From the NCBI GenBank assembly GCA_003252385.1, contig QKEH01000151.1:1-39188 (forward strand): a DNA stretch of 39,188 nucleotides, written 5' to 3'. The stretch is from Bacteroidota bacterium. Lineage in GTDB: Bacteria > Bacteroidota > Bacteroidia > Bacteroidales > UBA10428. Below, piece by piece: positions 34,632 to 39,188 of the stretch. Within the stretch, counting starts at the first letter, position 1; each line of letters opens with the position of its first letter. The translations under genes and the position numbers were made by a program. The notes below the pieces were generated by a model. It saw only the letters and a list, made by a program, of their open reading frames with translations, did not search any database and was not told the origin of the DNA.

Positions 34632-34655
34632 GGGGTATCCCGCGTGAGATACCCC
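34632..34655 (-). other. Intercistronic hairpin between permease and galM
   Basis: GGGGTATC (34632-34639) pairs with GATACCCC (34648-34655) around 8 nt. A second small CCCA/TGGG hairpin lies beside it at about 34613-34623. There is no T-run, so it is more likely an mRNA-processing or stability element than a terminator. Confidence 0.55.
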
Positions 34656-34673
34656 ATGGCAAACCACTATAAG

Positions 34674-35870
34674 TTATGCCGCATTTCTGATTTTTGAACC
34701 CTTCAGTGCGAAGTAAATAATATAGGCATAGAATACCCAAAGAACCATATAGGCGGTAGAAATACTGGAAACCGATTCAATTCCACCCATTACAAACGTC
34801 CAAAGTCCAACAAAAACAACACCTGTACATAAAATTCCAGAACCCAGTTTAGCAGCACTGGGCATCACATCTTTTAATGAAAGGTCAAAAATTACCGACC
34901 ACATGATTGAATGGAAAAATCCGGTTGCCAGAATGGACCACAATGCGACCGCCCCGGTGGTAGAAACGGTAATAAGAATCATAAGTGCGCCCAATGCCGA
35001 TGCAATAGCTAATACATTATTGGCAGAATATTTTTTTAGGATACCGGCACCACCCAAACGCCCTAGTACAAATCCAAACGGATAAACCGCCATATAGAAC
35101 TTTATTTGAGAAGGCTCCAGCCCGATTTTGGTTTCAATGTACCGGAAGAGGAAGGAATTTACACCTACTTCCAATCCCATATACATTCCAATAGCAATAA
35201 ATCCCAGAATAAGATGGCGATAACTCCAGGCAGAACGATGCCCTTCGGTTGCAACCACAGATTCCGGATCTTCAATGGCAGGTAATTTCATGAAAGTCAG
35301 CATGACTCCGGTTAATAATGCAATACCACCAAGCACCAAATACGGTGGTTTGGCTAATAGCGCATCTGCAGAAGCATCGCCGGTAACTTTACTCAGGATG
35401 AGAGCAGTTCCAATAACCGGAGCAAGAACTGCAGCGGCAGAATTCACTGCCATGGCCAGTGTTAACCTGGCCGAAGAAGTTTCAGGTGCGCCCAGTGCAA
35501 TAACATATGGATTAGCAGCCACTTGTAAAAGCACAATACCCAAAGCACTTACAAAAAGTGCAATTAAGAACATGCCAAATCCGGTACTTACAGCGGGTAC
35601 AAACAATAAGCTGCCAATACCGGTAATTAAAGAACCGATAATAACACTTTTCTTGTAACCCAGTTTTTTAACCACTCCACCAATTGGAATAGAAACAATA
35701 TAGGCACTAAAAAATGCAGCATTCACCAACTGGGCAACAGCCGGTTTTAGATCATACAATTTTTGAAGAAATGGAACCAGAATACCATTCATCCAAGTCA
35801 CGAATCCTAAAAGGAAAAGTAAAAAGGACATGATAATAAAAGGCACCGTGTAGTTTTTGTTGTTTCCCAT
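34674..35870 (-). CDS. Sugar MFS transporter (FucP/GluP-type), probably galactose/glucose permease
   Basis: 398 residues, about 12 hydrophobic helices. N-terminal FIIMSFLLFLLGFVTWMNGILVPFLQ is the FucP/GluP pattern (the T-W-x-N-G block), and LQVAANPYVIALGAPETSSARL is the loop 4-5 signature of that family. It should couple sugar entry to protons or sodium. Its place between galK and galM points to galactose as substrate; glucose cannot be excluded. Confidence 0.88.
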   Translation of the reverse strand: MGNNKNYTVPFIIMSFLLFLLGFVTWMNGILVPFLQKLYDLKPAVAQLVNAAFFSAYIVSIPIGGVVKKLGYKKSVIIGSLITGIGSLLFVPAVSTGFGMFLIALFVSALGIVLLQVAANPYVIALGAPETSSARLTLAMAVNSAAAVLAPVIGTALILSKVTGDASADALLAKPPYLVLGGIALLTGVMLTFMKLPAIEDPESVVATEGHRSAWSYRHLILGFIAIGMYMGLEVGVNSFLFRYIETKIGLEPSQIKFYMAVYPFGFVLGRLGGAGILKKYSANNVLAIASALGALMILITVSTTGAVALWSILATGFFHSIMWSVIFDLSLKDVMPSAAKLGSGILCTGVVFVGLWTFVMGGIESVSSISTAYMVLWVFYAYIIYFALKGSKIRNAA

Positions 35871-35918
35871 GATAATTTTTATTAGTTAGGTAAAAAATTT
35901 TAGTTCAGTTTGGCAAAC

Positions 35919-35943
35919 AAATGCCGGCATTGCGCCGGCATTT
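35919..35943 (-). terminator. Hairpin between galK and the permease gene
   Basis: AAATGCCGGC (35919-35928) pairs perfectly with 35934-35943 around a 5-nt loop, 20 nt after the galK stop. On the minus strand it is followed by TTGTTTGCC, a poor U-tract, so it probably reduces rather than stops read-through. Confidence 0.55.
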
Positions 35944-35962
35944 TATAGGGGTTGGGTATTTC

Positions 35963-37240
35963 TTACAATTCCAGTTTGATCGCACCTTTGGAACGTATGA
36001 ACAGCTGGTGGCAGTTGCCCTCGCCAAATACGCTTTCGAGGGTCGAAATGTAGGTATCCAACAGGTTGTTGGGAACAAAGGCCTGAATGGTACCTGCAAA
36101 ACCACCGCCATGTACACGCCATGCGCCTTTACCTTCCAATACCAGATCGCTCAGCGCCAGTGCCAGTGCCACACTTTGGTGTTTGGTATCGCCACCTACA
36201 TAAATGTTTTGGTTGTACATGTACGAGCTGAAACCCGATTCGATAACCAGTTCCAGGAATTTATTGAAGTTGCCCGATTCAAGTGCTTCCACCTCATCTA
36301 CCACGCGGGCGTTATCGGCCTGGAAGTGGATGGAACGAAGCAGGGCACGGTCGCCCACTTTTTCGCGAATGGCAGGTATCCCTTTCACCACATCTTCCAT
36401 CGACAGCGGACGCAGTACATCGTGACCCAGTTCCTTGGCTACCGATTTCATTTCACCGGGCAGGGCATTGTATTCGGCATCGAGACCGCCGTGGCTGCCG
36501 CCGGTGTTGGTAATTACCAGGGAAAATCCGGTTTTGGCAAAGTCGAAATCCAGAGCCTTAACAATAGGACTGGCCGGATTTTTAAAGTCGATGGTAATGA
36601 AGCCCCCAACCGCACAAGCAGTCTGATCCATCAATCCACAGAACTTTTTACAGGCATGCTCGGCCTTCTGTCCAATTTTTGCATTATCCACCGGGTCGAG
36701 TTTGCCGGCGTTAAACAGATGGTTGAAAATAGCACCGATCAACACCTCAAAAGAAGCCGATGAGCTCAGTCCGGATCCTTCGGGTACCGCACCATCAATA
36801 ATCGCATCGAAACCACCAATAGTCAGCCCCAAAGCCTTAATTCCGGCAGCAATGGCTTTCACCAGATTGGTAGGGGATACCTGAGCGGTAGTCACATTCA
36901 GATCGGCCAGATCTACCTGGAAAGGTTCAAATCCAACGGAATTGATACGAACCACATTGGTACCGTTTGCGGCAGCTACGGCAATGTTATCAAGGTTTAC
37001 AGCACCTGCCAGCACACGTCCGTACTGATGGTCGGTGTGGTTACCGCCCACTTCGGTACGCCCGGGAGCGCTGAAGAGGGTTACCTCATCCGATCCATAC
37101 GCTGCATTAAAGTCGTTCATCTGCTTGGCGTATCGATCGGCTTGTTTCTTCAATGTGGCAGCATCGGTTCCGTAAAGTTCTTTGAATAAGGGGTTATTTC
37201 CGTTGTTGATCTTTTCGATCAGTGCTGAAATTTTTGTCAT
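35963..37240 (-). CDS. galK: Galactokinase
   Basis: 425 residues, GHMP kinase. Phosphorylates alpha-galactose to galactose 1-phosphate. The galactokinase signature is PGRTEVGGNHTDHQYG (59-74), the variant found in Bacteroidota and some Firmicutes in place of GRVNLIGEHTDYNxG. The ATP loop is VPEGSGLSSSASFEVL (151-166). The third motif is WRVHGGGFAGTIQAFVP near residue 385. CGLMDQTACAVGG carries the catalytic Asp. It follows galT by 41 nt. The N-terminal 50 residues before the signature are longer than in the E. coli enzyme. Confidence 0.95.
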   Translation of the reverse strand: MTKISALIEKINNGNNPLFKELYGTDAATLKKQADRYAKQMNDFNAAYGSDEVTLFSAPGRTEVGGNHTDHQYGRVLAGAVNLDNIAVAAANGTNVVRINSVGFEPFQVDLADLNVTTAQVSPTNLVKAIAAGIKALGLTIGGFDAIIDGAVPEGSGLSSSASFEVLIGAIFNHLFNAGKLDPVDNAKIGQKAEHACKKFCGLMDQTACAVGGFITIDFKNPASPIVKALDFDFAKTGFSLVITNTGGSHGGLDAEYNALPGEMKSVAKELGHDVLRPLSMEDVVKGIPAIREKVGDRALLRSIHFQADNARVVDEVEALESGNFNKFLELVIESGFSSYMYNQNIYVGGDTKHQSVALALALSDLVLEGKGAWRVHGGGFAGTIQAFVPNNLLDTYISTLESVFGEGNCHQLFIRSKGAIKLEL

Positions 37241-37281
37241 GATGGCTTTTGTGTAAATGTTATTAATTAGTGTGTTTGTTA

Positions 37282-38325
37282 TCAGGCTTTGTAATGTTTC
37301 TTAGGCAAATCGCGCAAGCGCTGGGCACTTTGCTCGGCAGTGATATCGCGTTGCGGATTGGCCAGCATTTCGTATCCTACCATAAATTTCTTTACCGTTG
37401 CGGAACGTAACAGCGGGGGGAAGAAGTGCATGTGAAGATGCCATTCCGGATGATCCTGACCATCGGTAGGTGCCTGATGGATACCTGCAGAATAGGGGAA
37501 TGATACCTCAAACAGGTTATCGTACATTACCGTAAGTTGTTTATACATATCGGCAAAATCGGTACGTTCGGTATCGTTCAGTTGAAGCAGGTTTTGCCGG
37601 GCTTGCTTGGAAACTATCATGGCTTCGAAGGGCCAGGTTGCCCAAAAGGGTACCACTGCTACAAAAGAAGCGTTCTCGGCCAACACCCGCTCACCGCTTT
37701 TCAACTCTTCCTGAACGTAATCGAACAACAGGGTGCGTCCATGCTTCTGGTAGTAAGCCTTTTGCATTTTGTCTTCTTTAGCCGGTTCGCCAGGGAGGTT
37801 TTCCTGAGCCCATATTTGTCCGTGAGGGTGTGGGTTGCTGCATCCCATGATATCCCCCTTGTTTTCAAATATCTGAACGTGGTTGATGTAATCGAGCTTA
37901 CCAATGGCTTCATATTCGTTACACCACAAATCCACCACTTTCCGAATGGCGCTTACTTCCATTTCGGGAATGGTCATGTCGTGGCGGGGCGAAAAGCAGA
38001 TTACCTTACAGAAACCCCTTTCGCTTTGGGCAAGAAACAACTCTCCGTTTTTAAATTCACCTTTGGGAACCTCAGGCAATAACGAACTAAAATCGTTCTG
38101 GAAAACAAACGTTTCCTTGTAATCGGGGTTTTGATGTCCCCCGGCCCGTTCGTTGCCAGGACACAAATAACAAGTCGGGTCGTATTGCGGCCGCTGATCT
38201 CCACTCAATTTTTCCACCTTACCCTGCCAGGGTCTTTTGGTACGATGAGGCGACACCAAAATCCAGTCGCCTGTCAGGGGGTTGTATCGCCGATGCGAAT
38301 GCTCTGTAAATTCAAACTGCTCCAT
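37282..38325 (-). CDS. galT: Galactose-1-phosphate uridylyltransferase
   Basis: 347 residues, normal length. Transfers UMP between UDP-glucose and galactose 1-phosphate. Zinc ligands Cys52 and Cys55 (CYLCPGNER), His115 (FSPRHDMT) and His166 fit the E. coli enzyme; the active-site motif is [10 protein letters not shown] with His168 as nucleophile. [12 protein letters not shown] near the C-terminus supplies the second metal site. First gene of the operon, 41 nt before galK. A -7 motif lies about 50 nt upstream. Confidence 0.96.
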   Translation of the reverse strand: MEQFEFTEHSHRRYNPLTGDWILVSPHRTKRPWQGKVEKLSGDQRPQYDPTCYLCPGNERAGGHQNPDYKETFVFQNDFSSLLPEVPKGEFKNGELFLAQSERGFCKVICFSPRHDMTIPEMEVSAIRKVVDLWCNEYEAIGKLDYINHVQIFENKGDIMGCSNPHPHGQIWAQENLPGEPAKEDKMQKAYYQKHGRTLLFDYVQEELKSGERVLAENASFVAVVPFWATWPFEAMIVSKQARQNLLQLNDTERTDFADMYKQLTVMYDNLFEVSFPYSAGIHQAPTDGQDHPEWHLHMHFFPPLLRSATVKKFMVGYEMLANPQRDITAEQSAQRLRDLPKKHYKA

Positions 38326-38365
38326 ATCATTAAAACTTTAATTATCAATAGGATTGAAAAACATA

Positions 38366-38410
38366 GGCCTGCCAAAAATAAACATTCACCGGAATAATAC
38401 TCGTGCAGGC
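38366..38410 (-). promoter_or_regulatory. Promoter and candidate operator upstream of galT
   Basis: CAAAAATA at 38373-38380 is TATTTTTG on the minus strand, a match to the Bacteroidota -7 box TAnnTTTG, about 48 nt before the galT start. An inverted repeat GCCTGC (38367-38372) / GCAGGC (38405-38410) brackets it and is a candidate operator for the regulator encoded next door. No exact -33 TTTG is found. Confidence 0.45.
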
Positions 38411-38435
38411 GTTGCATTTTTCCACATTTTTAGTG

Positions 38436-39137
38436 TTATAGTTTAATTATCCGTTCCATATTTTGTCCGGTACCCGCCTTTTTAAATTTAAAATAGTAGG
38501 CTCCCTTTTTCGACTCCGACATATCCTTACTGCTTAATTGACGAAGAATTCCCAGTCCCAGCACTTTTTTCCGAAAATTGCCCGGATCCAGCTCCCGCTG
38601 ATAAATAGCCTCATACAACTTGCGGAGTTGTAAAAGGGTGAACCTGTCGGGGAGCAGTTCGCTGCCTACCAGCTGGTAACTTGCTTTTCGACGCAATTTA
38701 TCCAGCGCCTTGTCCAGCATATCCTGATGGTCGAAGACCAACTCGGGCAGCTCCCGCAACGAAAACCAGTGTGCGCCATACTCCTCAACCAGCTTTTTGT
38801 CCTGCTGGCCAATGCGCATAAAGGCATAAAAGGCAACGCTGATAACCCGGTCGCCAGGGTCCCGGTCTATCTTTGAGAATACTTCCACCTGCTCCAGAAA
38901 GATATTTTCCAGACCGGTAATTTCGTGCAACACCCGCTGTGCGGCTTCCTCCACCGATTCGTCGTGGTTGACCCATCCACCGACCAACGACCACGCTCCG
39001 CGCCCCGGATTTAGCTTTCGCTGAAAAGCAACCACCTTAAGGTCGGCATCTTCGTAACCGAAAATAATACAATCCACAGCCACCAGCTGCCTGGCATGTT
39101 GATAGGTTTGTTCCAAGGCTATCGTATTGTTATGCAA
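38436..39137 (-). CDS. Nudix-domain transcriptional regulator (NrtR/AraR-type), probable galactose regulator
   Basis: 233 residues. N-terminal Nudix fold (about 17-140) and a C-terminal winged helix (about 155-233, with RFTLLQLRKLYEAIY and FRKKVLGLGIL). The Nudix box reads GWVNHDESVEEAAQRVLHEITGL: Gly54, Glu60, Arg68 and Glu72 fit, but the Glu after Arg (Val69) and the last Glu (Ile73) are lost, so hydrolysis is unlikely. NrtR/AraR proteins of Bacteroidota use this dead domain as an effector sensor. Gene order (regulator, then galT-galK-permease-galM in the same direction) suggests it controls galactose use. The minus-strand TATATTTG at 39142-39149 sits almost on the start codon. Confidence 0.85.
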   Translation of the reverse strand: MHNNTIALEQTYQHARQLVAVDCIIFGYEDADLKVVAFQRKLNPGRGAWSLVGGWVNHDESVEEAAQRVLHEITGLENIFLEQVEVFSKIDRDPGDRVISVAFYAFMRIGQQDKKLVEEYGAHWFSLRELPELVFDHQDMLDKALDKLRRKASYQLVGSELLPDRFTLLQLRKLYEAIYQRELDPGNFRKKVLGLGILRQLSSKDMSESKKGAYYFKFKKAGTGQNMERIIKL

Positions 39138-39188
39138 TTCACAAATATAAGAGTGTTTTTTACTTTTAAAAATTTATCGGCAGGAAAA

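Overview
The window looks like a chromosomal segment of an anaerobic or microaerophilic Bacteroidota, most likely Bacteroidales/Marinilabiliales. Supporting signs are a type IX secretion (T9SS) C-terminal domain on a secreted beta-helix protein, an S46 dipeptidyl-peptidase gene, a SiaB-type kinase, a Nudix-type sugar regulator, TAnnTTTG promoter motifs and weak use of Shine-Dalgarno sites. The genus is not resolvable by eye.

Layout. 1-462: remnant of an IS4-family transposase, already decayed. 566-3065: three exported proteins (a YidD-domain/TPR protein, a small secreted protein, a lipoprotein). 3066-3763: long regulatory and repeat-rich gap. 3764-19182: a compact molybdenum nitrogenase island, nifH-nifI1-nifI2-nifD-nifK-(terminator)-nifE-nifN-nifB-nifX-nifX2-[2Fe-2S] ferredoxin-nifV-orf126-modA-modB-modC. 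19420-21969: a putative membrane-anchored metallopeptidase, an ECF sigma factor and a Cys-rich DUF3795 protein. 22040-24240: an AT-rich ankyrin-repeat gene bracketed by two 164-bp direct repeats. 24538-26601: T9SS-secreted parallel beta-helix protein. 26602-27087: decayed DNA. 27088-32548: flippase, RNase HII, S46 peptidase with an in-frame amber codon, RNase HI and SiaB-like kinase. 32553-33385: modD broken by a small deletion. 33542-39137 (all minus strand): Nudix-type regulator followed by galT, galK, a sugar permease and galM.

How it works together. NifH and NifDK form the nitrogenase. NifI1 and NifI2 are the PII-like pair that switches it off after ammonium addition. NifB makes the 8Fe core, NifEN matures it, NifV supplies homocitrate, and the NifX-like proteins probably carry cofactor intermediates. 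The ferredoxin is a candidate electron carrier, and ModABC imports molybdate. Gene order with nifI between nifH and nifD, the short NifK N-terminus and the insertion in NifD are all typical of the anaerobe-type (group II/III) nitrogenase. No nifU or nifS is present here, so Fe-S supply must come from elsewhere. The minus-strand block is a Leloir galactose operon with its probable regulator just upstream.

Most notable: a dispersed repeat built on a GTACTCA-like heptad that recurs in several intergenic gaps of the nif island; a divergent second NifX that has lost the HFG motif; an unassigned 126-residue protein between nifV and modA; the direct-repeat-flanked ankyrin gene; and two broken enzymes (S46 peptidase, ModD).
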